Source: Thermosphaera aggregans
GTDB taxonomy: Archaea > Thermoproteota > Thermoprotei_A > Sulfolobales > Desulfurococcaceae
NCBI RefSeq assembly: GCF_014962245.1
Contig: NZ_CP063144.1
Location: forward strand, 548,582 to 612,581
Length of the DNA: 64,000 bases
Reading direction: 5' to 3'
Below the pieces are notes generated by a model that searched no databases, was not told the origin of the DNA, and was given only the letters and a program-made list of their open reading frames with translations. Shown here piece by piece: positions 1-7,937 of the stretch; position 1 is the first letter of the stretch; each line of letters begins with the position of its first letter. Both the position numbers and the translations under genes were made by a program.

Positions 1-644
1 GGCATGTACATCATTGGAAGCATTGTATCCTCCCTCAGGTAGCAGCGGTACTTTTTCCCTTCAAGAGCGTAGTAGAATATTTCCACAGCGTAATCAGTGG
101 TCCCACCGCCTGGAAGGGCTTCACTGCTTATAATCCCGGGGTATCTCACCCCGCGGACGTCAACGTTGAACTTGTACGCGTAGTATCTTGTCAACAGTTC
201 ACCAGCATACTTTGTGATCCCGTACATTGTTGTGGGATCCATGATGGTTACCTGGGGGGTGTTGACTTTTGGAGAGCTTGGTCCGAAAGCTGCTATGGAG
301 CTCGGCCAGAAGATCCTGAAACCATACTCTCTCGCCAGCTCGAGCACGATATATAATCCATCCATGTTAACCCTCCAGGCATGCTGAGGGTTTTTCTCCC
401 CGGCAGCTGACAGGATTGCAGCCATATGGTATACTTCGTTGATATCGTACTTCTTGATAGCTTTTTCGACAGACTCCCTGCTCAGGACGTCCACCTGCTC
501 TATAGGGCCTTCTGTCAGCTTGCCTGTGGGCGGCTTGCTATGGTATCCAGCCACCACGTTATCGTTCCCGTATAGCTTGCGTAGAGCTGGAACCAGCTCG
601 GTGCCGATCTGTCCTGTTGCGCCAATAACCAGGATTCTCTTCAT
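1..644 (-). CDS. SDR-family L-threonine 3-dehydrogenase, partial
   Basis: The gene starts at 644 (ATG) and runs off the left edge, so only about 214 N-terminal residues are present. The start has a Rossmann glycine motif (VIGATGQIG) and the middle has the short-chain dehydrogenase catalytic YxxxK (YGITKYAGE). This is the extended-SDR, UDP-glucose-4-epimerase-like form of threonine dehydrogenase, which oxidises L-threonine to 2-amino-3-ketobutyrate with NAD. It begins 12 nt after the stop of the 2-amino-3-ketobutyrate CoA ligase gene, and its ribosome binding site (GGTGA) abuts that stop, so the two are one operon. The pairing is the main reason to choose threonine dehydrogenase over a sugar epimerase. 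The missing C-terminus is a limit of the window, not a truncation. Confidence 0.85.
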   Translation of the reverse strand, partial: MKRILVIGATGQIGTELVPALRKLYGNDNVVAGYHSKPPTGKLTEGPIEQVDVLSRESVEKAIKKYDINEVYHMAAILSAAGEKNPQHAWRVNMDGLYIVLELAREYGFRIFWPSSIAAFGPSSPKVNTPQVTIMDPTTMYGITKYAGELLTRYYAYKFNVDVRGVRYPGIISSEALPGGGTTDYAVEIFYYALEGKKYRCYLREDTMLPMMYM

Positions 645-656
645 AGGTTGCGTCAC

Positions 657-1841
657 CTAGATCAGTCCGAGTTTTCTACCGGCTTTCTCATAGGCTGCTA
701 AAGCCTTATCTAGGTCTTCAATCGTGTGTCCAGCGTTAACCTGGTTTCTAATTCTCTCTGTCCCTCTCGCCACCATTGGGTACACTATTGGGACCACGAA
801 GATGCCATCGTTCCAGAGCATTTTCGCCAGCTCCCTCGCCTTCTTAGTGTCTCCGACTATCACGGGCACTATTGGCGTTTGGCTCTTACCAGTGTTGAAC
901 CCCATTTCATCAAGCCTTTTCTTGAAGTAGTTCCTGTTGTCCCACAGCCTCCTGATTCTCTCCTTCTCCGTCATCACTATCTCGAGAGCTTTCAAGTTAG
1001 CTGCTGCCACCGCTGGAGGGAATCCTGTGCTGAGGAGCCATGTTCTAGCCTTGTTTCTAATGAATTCTATGACCTCATAATCCCCTCCTATCATGCCGCC
1101 CGAGGATCCAAGGGCTTTAGAGAACGTGCCCACGTGGAAGTCTACCTCCTCGTCAACGCCGAAGTGTGCAGGGCTTCCATGCCCATCTCCTAACACTCCT
1201 TCACCGTGGGCATCGTCAACGTACACCATTGCGTTGAACTCCCTGGCCAGCTTAACTATTTTATCGAGAGGCGCTATGTCGCCATCCATCGAGAAGACGC
1301 CGTCTGTGACTATGAGTATCTTGTTATACTTCCCGTGAACCTGCCTAAGCTTATCCTCAAGATCGCCCACGTCGCAGTGCTTGTACACAACTTTCTCAGC
1401 CCTTGAAAGCCTTATCCCGTCTATGATGCTTCCATGGTTCAGCTCGTCGGATAAAATAACATCTCCCTGCTCCACGATTGCTGGGATTGTGCCAGCGTTA
1501 ACAGCAAAGCCTGTTGGGAAGACAAGCCCGGCCTCTGTTCTCTTAAACTCCGCTATCTTTCTATGGAGTTCGTCCAAGAGTTCATGATAACCTGCAATAG
1601 CCCATACAGCCCCCGGTCCCCAGCCATACTTCTCCATCGCCTCGACGGCTGCTTTTTTCAACCGCGGGTCATTAGCTAGGTTCAAGTAATTATTTGAGGA
1701 TAGAATGATCATTTCCCTACCGTTCACAAGCGCGCGGGGGCCTGTGGGGCCGTTCAACCTCCTTATCTCCCAGATCTCCCCCCTCTCAATCATTTCTTGA
1801 AGCTTTTTAGCATAGATTTCTCTAACCCAGCTCTTACCCAT
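657..1841 (-). CDS. kbl: 2-amino-3-ketobutyrate coenzyme A ligase (glycine C-acetyltransferase)
   Basis: A PLP-dependent alpha-oxoamine synthase of about 394 residues that cleaves 2-amino-3-ketobutyrate with CoA to glycine and acetyl-CoA, the second step of threonine breakdown. Family signatures are visible: SSNNYLNLAND near the N-terminus, DELNHGSIIDG, the VYVDDAHGEGVLG segment holding the PLP-binding Asp and His, and the Schiff-base Lys in GTFSKALGSSGG. The ATG at 1841 is preferred over an in-frame ATG at 1868 because GGTGAT lies 6-7 nt upstream of it and the family starts near this point. It is first in an operon with the threonine dehydrogenase gene. Because the related 8-amino-7-oxononanoate synthase (BioF) is hard to separate by sequence alone, the neighbour supports the Kbl call. 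Confidence 0.92.
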   Translation of the reverse strand: MGKSWVREIYAKKLQEMIERGEIWEIRRLNGPTGPRALVNGREMIILSSNNYLNLANDPRLKKAAVEAMEKYGWGPGAVWAIAGYHELLDELHRKIAEFKRTEAGLVFPTGFAVNAGTIPAIVEQGDVILSDELNHGSIIDGIRLSRAEKVVYKHCDVGDLEDKLRQVHGKYNKILIVTDGVFSMDGDIAPLDKIVKLAREFNAMVYVDDAHGEGVLGDGHGSPAHFGVDEEVDFHVGTFSKALGSSGGMIGGDYEVIEFIRNKARTWLLSTGFPPAVAAANLKALEIVMTEKERIRRLWDNRNYFKKRLDEMGFNTGKSQTPIVPVIVGDTKKARELAKMLWNDGIFVVPIVYPMVARGTERIRNQVNAGHTIEDLDKALAAYEKAGRKLGLI

Positions 1842-1897
1842 AAATCCATCACCATATAGTATATACATGTCGTTAAAGTATAAAGAGTTTTAAGAGG

Positions 1898-2233
1898 GTG
1901 GTACGCGTGGAGAATGAGGAGTCAACCACTAGGGAGAGAATACTCACCCTCCTGTATAAGGCTTCGAAGCCTTTGAGCGTGGAGGAGATCATCAGCCTCC
2001 TCGGTTTAGAGGACTTAACCCCTAGAGATGTTTATGAGCACCTGGAGCATATTGCGAGAACAGTTAAAGCCCGCTCGAAAGGGAGAGAATACCTTGGTAT
2101 GGAGCCTCCTTACTGTAGGAAGTGCGGGTATGTTTTCAAAGATCTCGACAAGCCTAAAAAACCCTCCAGGTGCCCGCGCTGTAAAAGCGAGTGGATCAGC
2201 CCGCCTCTATTCACGATTTTGAGAAAAGATTAG
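1898..2233 (+). CDS. HTH and zinc-ribbon transcriptional regulator
   Basis: A small predicted DNA-binding protein of 108-111 residues. The N-terminal half reads as a winged helix-turn-helix (RERILTLLYKASKPLSVEEI, then a second helix). The C-terminal half is a zinc ribbon with CRKC and CPRC knuckles about 20 residues apart. This architecture matches the archaeal family of HTH domains fused to a zinc ribbon (COG3357 type); its targets are unknown. The start is GTG: 1898 gives the longest form, but GTG at 1907 has a well-spaced GAGGGTGG just upstream and may be the real start. It is divergent from kbl, so a role in controlling threonine breakdown is possible but unsupported. It overlaps the convergent DUF167 gene by 4 nt. 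Confidence 0.8.
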   Translation: MVRVENEESTTRERILTLLYKASKPLSVEEIISLLGLEDLTPRDVYEHLEHIARTVKARSKGREYLGMEPPYCRKCGYVFKDLDKPKKPSRCPRCKSEWISPPLFTILRKD

Positions 2234-2565
2234 ATGAGATTTACAACCCTGGCAAGCTTCTCAACAATTTTATCAGCTGGTTCATCCATTATAAGGATCT
2301 TCTTCAACTTTTCACGCTGACCGTACACTATATCGATCTTTGAAACAGGAATCTTAAGCTCCCTGGACAAGTACTTTATCAACGAAGCATTAGCGCGTCC
2401 CCGCTCAGCAGGCTCGGAGGTTTTGAAAACCAGTTCATCAGACTCTATGGTGAAACCCTCGGGCTCGGAACCGGGTTCAACCCTTACTTGAAGAATAACC
2501 CCTTTTGAGGATTCTTCAATGTTTTTGCGAAGAGTTTCCATAACTTTTTGGAGAACAGGGTTCAA
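2230..2565 (-). CDS. DUF167/YggU family protein
   Basis: A 111-residue protein of the DUF167 (UPF0235, YggU) family, widespread small alpha/beta proteins with no settled function. The hallmark is the block with KTSEPAERGRANASLIKYL, followed by a typical end in which IVYGQREKLKKILI forms the last strands. Length is normal for the family. There is a roughly 20-residue N-terminal helix before the core. It is transcribed toward the HTH-zinc ribbon gene and overlaps it by 4 nt tail to tail. No functional statement beyond family membership is justified. Confidence 0.85.
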   Translation of the reverse strand: MNPVLQKVMETLRKNIEESSKGVILQVRVEPGSEPEGFTIESDELVFKTSEPAERGRANASLIKYLSRELKIPVSKIDIVYGQREKLKKILIMDEPADKIVEKLARVVNLI

Positions 2566-2661
2566 AACCCACCCCCACTATGATTATTGGCTTGGAGAAA
2601 TAATAAAATTGTTTTAAAACTCTTTTTCAAAGAATTCTCTATGGGGATGACCTAAGGTTTT

Positions 2662-4020
2662 TCAGCCTGAAGGATGAAGAAGCTGGGCGCTGGCAAGACC
2701 CGCTTTCCTTGGATATACGAAGCCTTTCTCGTATAGCTCAATGATTTTCTTTGAAAGGGTTTCCTGAGTTAACCAGGAGCCGTAAGCCTTTCCAGCACCC
2801 ACGAGCCTGCTCCACTCTTTTCTAACCTTGACAGGCAGGGGAGAGGGGTTTTTCAACCCTAACGGTGTTCCAGGTAGGGGGATGTAGTAGTGGAGATGTA
2901 TCTTAGCTCCTTTACCAACTAATTTTTCAGCCAGTTTTAAAGTGGAAAGCATATCTTCCTCGGTCTCGCCGGGAAACCCTACTATGAAGTCCACGCTGGG
3001 CGTGAAGCCTGTTCTCAACGCTGAGTCTACAGCTGATTCTATTTCACCAACTCCGTGGCCTCTTTTAACCAGCTTGAGCATTCTCTCACTCCCTGATTGC
3101 CCTCCGATGATCAACTCCTTGTTGGCAACATATTTTCGTATAATTCTTAAAACATCTTCCTGAGCATGCTCTGGCCTAACCTCGCTGGGGAAGGATCCGA
3201 AGAATATTCTTCCCCCGTATTGAACGGTTTTAGCGTGAAGGCTTTCCATTAAAAATACGATCTTCTCCATGTTAACAGGGTTTGTTGAATACGGTGAGCC
3301 GTAGGAGAGGCTGTCTGGGGAGATGAATCTTAAATCTTTTAATCCAAGCTTCATCGAAATCTCAGCATAGTTAACTATTTTCTCGACACTCCTATGTCTT
3401 AGAGTGAAGCCGTGAAGGTAGGAGACTTGGCAGTAGAAGCATCCGAATGAGCAGCCTCTCGTGATCTCTATAGGGTTCACGATACCTCTCCAGTATGGGA
3501 ACGGGTCGTAGTCATCCAGGTTTACGGATTTCCCTCTACCGGTGAACGAGACTTCTCCGGTTTCACGATCCCTGTAGGCCAAGCCTTTCACACTGTGCAC
3601 GTCGAGATTGTTCTCTAAAGCGCTGAGAAAGTCCGCAATGGTTTTCTCACCTTCACCTATGAAGGCGAAGTCGAAACCCAAGACTGATAGGGACCCGTAA
3701 GGGTCTCCAGAAGCGTGTGGACCTCCCACGATCGTTAAGCACCCCTTCTCACGGATTCTTTTAACCGTTTCAACTAGGTTTATCAAGTAGGAGTCGTCGG
3801 CGAGCATGGTTGTGAGAAGGGATGTTGCGTAAACGCATTTCTCTCCTCTCGGGGGTGAGGAGGCGTGACGCAGGCTTTCATCAAAGGATTTCGATAGTAA
3901 AACCCTGGAGACTCCAAGCTTGTCAATCGAGGCTAGGATCGCGTTCAAGCTGTACCTGACTCTCTTATCATACTGAAGTATGAGGTTGATCAACCGTTCC
4001 CGACCTGTGGGCAATAACAT
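2662..4020 (-). CDS. B12-binding-domain radical SAM protein
   Basis: A 452-residue protein with a cobalamin-binding-like Rossmann domain (about residues 20-140, containing TIVGGPHASGDP and IGEGEKTI) followed by a radical SAM domain. The iron-sulfur CxxxCxxC motif is clear as CSFGCFYC near residue 190, and IIGGQSGSERML and FIVGFPGETEEDM fit the SAM barrel. The layout resembles the uncharacterised archaeal 'MJ_1487 family' of B12/radical SAM proteins. The classical B12 DxHxxG motif is not seen, so cobalamin binding is uncertain, as in many members. Substrate unknown. It stands alone; the promoter lies in the AT-rich gap shared with the divergent gene at 4069. Confidence 0.85.
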   Translation of the reverse strand: MLLPTGRERLINLILQYDKRVRYSLNAILASIDKLGVSRVLLSKSFDESLRHASSPPRGEKCVYATSLLTTMLADDSYLINLVETVKRIREKGCLTIVGGPHASGDPYGSLSVLGFDFAFIGEGEKTIADFLSALENNLDVHSVKGLAYRDRETGEVSFTGRGKSVNLDDYDPFPYWRGIVNPIEITRGCSFGCFYCQVSYLHGFTLRHRSVEKIVNYAEISMKLGLKDLRFISPDSLSYGSPYSTNPVNMEKIVFLMESLHAKTVQYGGRIFFGSFPSEVRPEHAQEDVLRIIRKYVANKELIIGGQSGSERMLKLVKRGHGVGEIESAVDSALRTGFTPSVDFIVGFPGETEEDMLSTLKLAEKLVGKGAKIHLHYYIPLPGTPLGLKNPSPLPVKVRKEWSRLVGAGKAYGSWLTQETLSKKIIELYEKGFVYPRKAGLASAQLLHPSG

Positions 4021-4068
4021 TTATACGGTTGTTTAATTTATAATTTAAAGCTGAGTCGAGAAAGGCTT

Positions 4069-4368
4069 ATGGTGTTGGAATTGGGCAATATTTCAATAAC
4101 TCAAGAGGAGATAGAAGAGCTGGCTCGAAGAGTAAGGTTGAAAATACTTCACGAGGATGACGACATCGTCTTGATGACGGCTCCGAACGAGGACCAGCTT
4201 GCCTCGATAATCAAGGAGCTTATTTCGATTAAGCCTTTAAACCTCAGGGAGATCCACGCTATCTTATCCGGGATAGCCAGCGAGGACAAGATCAGGAGGG
4301 CTTTAAACAATCTTTTGGAATCAGGGGAAGCATACATCAACAGTGAGGGAAGGTATCTCAGCACATGA
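4069..4368 (+). CDS. Small conserved-type protein, possible winged helix
   Basis: A 99-residue protein I do not recognise. It is charged and looks mostly helical: an N-terminal pair of amphipathic stretches, then a block (SIKPLNLREIHAILSGIA, DKIRRALNNLLESGEAYI) ending in a short hairpin (NSEGRYLST) that resembles the last two helices and wing of a winged-helix domain. DNA binding is therefore possible, not shown. ATG start; it is divergent from the radical SAM gene and its last 11 nt overlap the end of the convergent HAD gene. Codon use matches neighbouring genes, which argues that it is real. Confidence 0.6.
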   Translation: MVLELGNISITQEEIEELARRVRLKILHEDDDIVLMTAPNEDQLASIIKELISIKPLNLREIHAILSGIASEDKIRRALNNLLESGEAYINSEGRYLST

Positions 4369-5032
4369 CATGGTTGAGAGAGGAGAGGTGGAGGAGTACA
4401 TCGTAGAAGTCTTTGGCCACGAGGCTTACTCCTTTCTTTCTCATTAATCCTCCTCTCACCTCACTTTGATTAACCCCTATGAAGTAAACGCCGCTCTTCA
4501 AGGCGCTGACGTAGTCTGTGATGTAGTCTCCGAGAAAAACCGTCTGACACGGCTGCACCCCGTGCTTTCTCATGACGTAGTTTATGAGCCAGGTTTTGTC
4601 GAAGAGTGATTCCTCCACCCCGTTCAGGTAAACCAGATCCTGCAGTGTGTAGACCTCATCTATGAACTCATCAACCCCCAGCCTCCTCAACTCCATCCAT
4701 ATAAAACTGGGGCTCGACTCCCTTCCAGATATTATGACCGTCTTAGTGTGATATTTGGTTTTCAAAGCGATCAATGCTTCCCTACATCCTTTCTTCAAAA
4801 CCCCGTGCCTGGAAACGTAAAGCCTTCTAAACAGTCTCCAGAAGTCATCCTTACTTATCCCCGCTGGGACGCTATCCTCCAGCATATCATGCTCCAACAT
4901 CTCCATGAACTTGTCGAAACCAGGAGGCTCGCACCCATAGGTTTTTAAAGTACTCGAATAGGCCTCGTAGAAGTCCACGTAATTGTCCACAAAGGTTAAG
5001 TCGTAGTCGAGTATAACGAGTTTAATACCCAT
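4358..5032 (-). CDS. HAD-superfamily hydrolase
   Basis: A haloacid-dehalogenase-like hydrolase of 224 residues. Motif I is LDYDLTFVD (nucleophile Asp and the +2 Asp acid/base), motif II is VIISGRESS, and motif III/IV lies at FLGDYITDYVSALKSG, which carries the Mg-binding Asp pair. The cap between motifs I and II is helical, as in phosphoglycolate phosphatase-like members; the substrate cannot be assigned. The ATG at 5032 is preferred to one at 5044 because GGTGA sits 5 nt upstream of it. This choice also leaves room for the C/D box RNA whose D box ends at 5044. Confidence 0.85.
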   Translation of the reverse strand: MGIKLVILDYDLTFVDNYVDFYEAYSSTLKTYGCEPPGFDKFMEMLEHDMLEDSVPAGISKDDFWRLFRRLYVSRHGVLKKGCREALIALKTKYHTKTVIISGRESSPSFIWMELRRLGVDEFIDEVYTLQDLVYLNGVEESLFDKTWLINYVMRKHGVQPCQTVFLGDYITDYVSALKSGVYFIGVNQSEVRGGLMRKKGVSLVAKDFYDVLLHLSSLNHVMC

Positions 5033-5043
5033 CTGCTTCACCA

Positions 5044-5098
5044 TCAGGTATCGGGAGACACCACATCAATGTTTTTCGGGTTTCGGCAAACTCATCAT
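5044..5098 (-). ncRNA. C/D box small RNA candidate (2'-O-methylation guide)
   Basis: On the minus strand a perfect C box ATGATGA (5098-5092) is followed by a 12-nt guide (5091-5080), a D' box CCGA (5079-5076), a short spacer, a C' box TTGATGT (5069-5063), a second guide of about 15 nt and a perfect D box CTGA (5047-5044). Bases outside the boxes (CCA before, TGG after) can close a terminal stem. Spacing and the roughly 55-nt size fit archaeal C/D sRNAs, which guide rRNA or tRNA ribose methylation with L7Ae, Nop5 and fibrillarin. A TATA-like TTATTTATTA lies just upstream. Targets were not identified. The RNA ends immediately before the ribosome binding site of the HAD gene. Confidence 0.65.
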
Positions 5099-5321
5099 CT
5101 GGGTCTAATAAATAATTCTGTAAACAGGATTTAATAGCATGACGAAACTTACACGATGATACAATAAGTGAGACCGTGCTCCCATATTGCAGGGAGCTTC
5201 CACCGCTAACCCCCTTGTTAAACAACGTCTCTTTGAGAACCAGCAGGGCTTATTAAGGGAGAGGTTTAAGGTTTTAAATCCATAATTGGAAAATACTAGT
5301 GCTTGAGCTAATGGTGAACCC

Positions 5322-6035
5322 ATGCTTATTGACATGCATGTTCACTGCAACGAGCTAAAAGACTTGGACCACTACTCTGGAAGCCACTTGTTTGCATGTG
5401 TTGCAGAGGACGTGGAGACAAGTAAGGCTACCATTGAGCTTTCCAGGCGGTTCCATTTCATCAAGCCCTGCGTCGGGATCCATCCATGGAATATTGCTCG
5501 TTCAAGCGTTGAAGAGGCGAGGAGCCTCATGGAGATAGCTGTTTCAAACAATATTGAGTGCTTAGGTGAGGTGGGGCTTGACTCTAGGTTTGTCCCGGAG
5601 ACGCTTCCACGTCAACGAGAGGTTTTCAAAATCTTCCTAGATTATGCCAGGGAGTACGATCTAGTCCTGAACCTTCACACAGCTGGGACGCACAGGGAGG
5701 TGTTCCAAATGCTTAAAACATGGCGGGTTGAGAAAGCATATTTCCACTGGTATACTGGCCCCGAGGATCTTATCAAGGAGTTGATAGATAGCGGGTATTT
5801 TATCGGTGTAAACCCTTCATGGAAGATCCAGGAGAAGCATTACAGGATAATCTCCAAAACCCCGTTAAGCAACTTGTTAACAGAGAGTGATGCTCCATAC
5901 CAGTATAAAAGCCTTAGCTTAAACCCCGAGCTGATCAGTGATTCGTTAGACCTTTTAGCAAGGCTTCACAACCTGGATAGAGAAATCGTTGAGGAAAAGA
6001 TTGAGGAAAATTTTAGGAGACTCTTCACGCGGTGA
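5322..6035 (+). CDS. TatD-family metal-dependent hydrolase
   Basis: A 237-residue TIM-barrel hydrolase of the TatD type. The metal ligands can be followed: HVH at residues 6-8, Glu in GEVGLDSRF, His in NLHTAGTH, His in YFHWYTG, and the final Asp in TESDAPY. TatD proteins are Mg-dependent DNases or phosphoesterases in the cases studied; the substrate here is unknown. ATG start. A TATA-like, AT-rich stretch lies 30-60 nt upstream. Its last 11 nt overlap the convergent gene at 6025. Length is slightly below the bacterial norm of about 260. Confidence 0.88.
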   Translation: MLIDMHVHCNELKDLDHYSGSHLFACVAEDVETSKATIELSRRFHFIKPCVGIHPWNIARSSVEEARSLMEIAVSNNIECLGEVGLDSRFVPETLPRQREVFKIFLDYAREYDLVLNLHTAGTHREVFQMLKTWRVEKAYFHWYTGPEDLIKELIDSGYFIGVNPSWKIQEKHYRIISKTPLSNLLTESDAPYQYKSLSLNPELISDSLDLLARLHNLDREIVEEKIEENFRRLFTR

Positions 6036-6318
6036 CGATTGCGCCCTGGTTTTGAGTACTCAGTACACTGTCCTTTAGCGATGCAAAGACGAGGATTCCT
6101 TTCGGTTTAAACACTATTGTTATCTCATAAATGTTTGCATCTATTACAATGCTGCGGGGAAGGGGACGTTTAAGCTCTTTCGACAAGAACAAGTGAGATC
6201 TGACAACATCCTTCGATGCTTCAACAACCTCATCCATCTCCTTCTTAGATATGCTGGATAAGGGGTAGATTTCCACTAGTTCTCCATTATAGTCGAGTCT
6301 TGCAACTACTATTCTCAA
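6025..6318 (-). CDS. Uncharacterised small protein
   Basis: A 97-residue protein that I do not recognise. It alternates short hydrophobic strands and charged helices (start IVVARLDYNGELVEIYPL, a helix rich in Glu/Lys in the middle, then IYEITIVFKPKGILVFASL), suggesting a compact alpha/beta fold. No cysteine or histidine clusters and no membrane segments. It overlaps the end of the TatD gene by 11 nt and sits 33 nt downstream of the HTH-coiled-coil gene on the same strand, so the two may be cotranscribed. Confidence 0.55.
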   Translation of the reverse strand: MRIVVARLDYNGELVEIYPLSSISKKEMDEVVEASKDVVRSHLFLSKELKRPLPRSIVIDANIYEITIVFKPKGILVFASLKDSVLSTQNQGAIVTA

Positions 6319-6351
6319 AACAACCCCTAATGCTTATCAAACCATTAATGT

Positions 6352-7014
6352 TTAAAAACCGGCGGACTCTAACAGCTTTTTCAACTCTCCTATAAGCCTG
6401 GTCAATGATTCCAGCTTGTTCATTAAATCCTGGTTCTTGGATGAAAGAGCTTTGTTCTGCTCGCTTAGATCAATTATTAGTTTTTCCTTCTCACTAATCA
6501 AGGATTCGAGTTCCACTATTCGCTTCCTAGCCTCTTCTAACTGGGATTTGAGCATTGTGTTCTCCCTCCTTGCCTCCTCTAGCTCAGCCTCCAGCTTCTT
6601 CACCCTCTCCTCCTCGATTTTGAACCCGCTTACAAACGGGAACGAGAGCTTCAACTCCCCGGCTTTCAGCTTCTCATATGTTTCCGCCACCAGTTTTCCA
6701 GCCTTAGTCTTCCCTGATAGGTGAGACCTAATGGTTGTCTCGCTCCTACCCAGTTCCTCGGCTATTTGAGGCACCATCATCCCCGCCTTGCTCCTGGCCA
6801 GCGCTGATGCAGCAATAGCCAGGCTGTCAACCCATGTAGCCCTCTCAACAGGGTCTTTTAACAGCTCCACTATCTCTGGGCGGAACAATGTCCCTATGAT
6901 TAAAGCGGTCTCCAACTGCTGAATCTCCTTCTTCCCCACCGGCTTCACTGGAATATTGGACAGGTCTACAATTACCTCCACGGGTCTCCTCGCTTCCTGG
7001 ATTGGCTCACTCAT
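6352..7014 (-). CDS. HTH and coiled-coil protein, probable transcription regulator
   Basis: A 220-residue protein in two parts. Residues about 30-120 are helical and include a helix-turn-helix-like segment (MMVPQIAEELGRSETTIRSHL). Residues about 130-218 form a long heptad-patterned coiled coil (repeating leucine positions in KKLEAELEEARREN and later). The combination suggests a DNA-binding protein that dimerises or recruits a partner through the coiled coil. It resembles predicted crenarchaeal regulators, but its targets and ligand are unknown. ATG start. It may share a transcript with the small gene downstream at 6025. Confidence 0.7.
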   Translation of the reverse strand: MSEPIQEARRPVEVIVDLSNIPVKPVGKKEIQQLETALIIGTLFRPEIVELLKDPVERATWVDSLAIAASALARSKAGMMVPQIAEELGRSETTIRSHLSGKTKAGKLVAETYEKLKAGELKLSFPFVSGFKIEEERVKKLEAELEEARRENTMLKSQLEEARKRIVELESLISEKEKLIIDLSEQNKALSSKNQDLMNKLESLTRLIGELKKLLESAGF

Positions 7015-7083
7015 AGAAACCCCTGTGATTATATTTTGTATCTAGGAGAATAAAACCTTTCCTTTAAAAAGGATTTTAAAAGG

Positions 7084-7404
7084 ATGTTGAATGGGGAGTG
7101 TGAATTGAAGGTAGAGCTGATTGTTTCCAAGAACTTCCTATCATTGTTTACCGTAGAGATCGTTAGCCAAGCCGTAAAAGCGTTCAGCAAAGCCAACTCC
7201 GCCAAATTGGAGTTGAAAATTGTTTGGGAAGATGAGGTCGAGTTTCCTGTTTTGAAAATAGCAGGGTTTCCCCCTATAGTTGTGAAAACACCTCCAAGCC
7301 TTAGCGAAGTCTTGAACATGTTGACGCTTGCTCTAGATCTCAGCGAGCTCTCGCAAGCGCCATACGGGATTGTGAGCGCGTGGGAAGCCGACACAATCGT
7401 TTAG
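7084..7404 (+). CDS. Uncharacterised small alpha/beta protein
   Basis: An unrecognised protein of 99-106 residues. Alternating strands and helices (KVELIVSKNFLSLFTVEIVS, then LELKIVW and VLKIAGFPPIVV) give a thioredoxin-like impression, with the Pro-Pro before a strand in place of the usual cis-proline, but there is no CxxC. The ATG at 7084 lacks a clear ribosome binding site; TTG at 7105 has GGGGAG 6 nt upstream and may be the true start. An open frame on the opposite strand (7029-7394) has no better support. Moderate confidence that this strand is the coding one. Confidence 0.5.
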   Translation: MLNGECELKVELIVSKNFLSLFTVEIVSQAVKAFSKANSAKLELKIVWEDEVEFPVLKIAGFPPIVVKTPPSLSEVLNMLTLALDLSELSQAPYGIVSAWEADTIV

Positions 7405-7521
7405 TGGCGTGAGAATCAAGGTTTAGTTTTGAATAATGAATTAGCCCTGTTTAAAGTGATCAGCCCTGCTGTAGCAGGATGGGTTTTCAACTAGGCTTCT
7501 CCAATATCGGTAGGGGCAAGC

Positions 7522-7881
7522 CTATTTCTCACTGGCTAGCGAGAGATAGGGGCATGTCCTCCACAGCTCTACGCACTTTGACACGCTGTTTCTAGGGATG
7601 TATTTTTCAATGGCTTTGCAATATGCTACGCAATCCTCTTCTCCAAACCTTTTAACTAGAAAGTTAGGGCATTCGCTGAACACGGTGCAGGCTATCTTGT
7701 GAATGATGGGGTAAACCTCTCTCGGAGCCTCCTGCTCCGGGGGGTCGGCAAAATAGCTGCACTCTCTATAGTTTTTAGTAGTGCATGTTTCCTGTTTAAC
7801 CACGACGCTGGAGGGCCTCCCGTATGTTGAAACCACCGAGGGGTTATAGCATAAGCCATTGTGGTAAAACGGGCAGCTCAC
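7522..7881 (-). CDS. Cysteine-rich uncharacterised protein
   Basis: A 119-residue soluble protein with ten cysteines spread along its length (residues 3, 11, 33, 41, 65, 71, 84, 88, 103 and 110), and no signal peptide or membrane segment. The spacing does not match a standard zinc ribbon or ferredoxin. The cysteines may bind a metal or iron-sulfur cluster or form disulfides, which are common in hyperthermophilic Crenarchaeota. The start is GTG at 7881 with GGTGAT 5 nt upstream. It lies 56 nt downstream of the flippase-like gene on the same strand. Function unknown. Confidence 0.6.
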   Translation of the reverse strand: MSCPFYHNGLCYNPSVVSTYGRPSSVVVKQETCTTKNYRECSYFADPPEQEAPREVYPIIHKIACTVFSECPNFLVKRFGEEDCVAYCKAIEKYIPRNSVSKCVELWRTCPYLSLASEK

Positions 7882-7937
7882 TCTTTATCACCAAGCTTAC
7901 GAGTCTGTTAATACGTTCTGGAAGTTTTAAACCGTTT

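Noticed and set aside
5022-5335. Two open frames on the minus strand upstream of the HAD gene
   Set aside because: They overlap the C/D RNA candidate and the promoter of the TatD gene, and their composition is not protein-like.
7029-7394. Open frame of 121 codons on the minus strand opposite the gene at 7084
   Set aside because: Ser/Thr/Asn-rich composition typical of an antisense shadow; the plus-strand protein has a more natural alternation of strands and helices.
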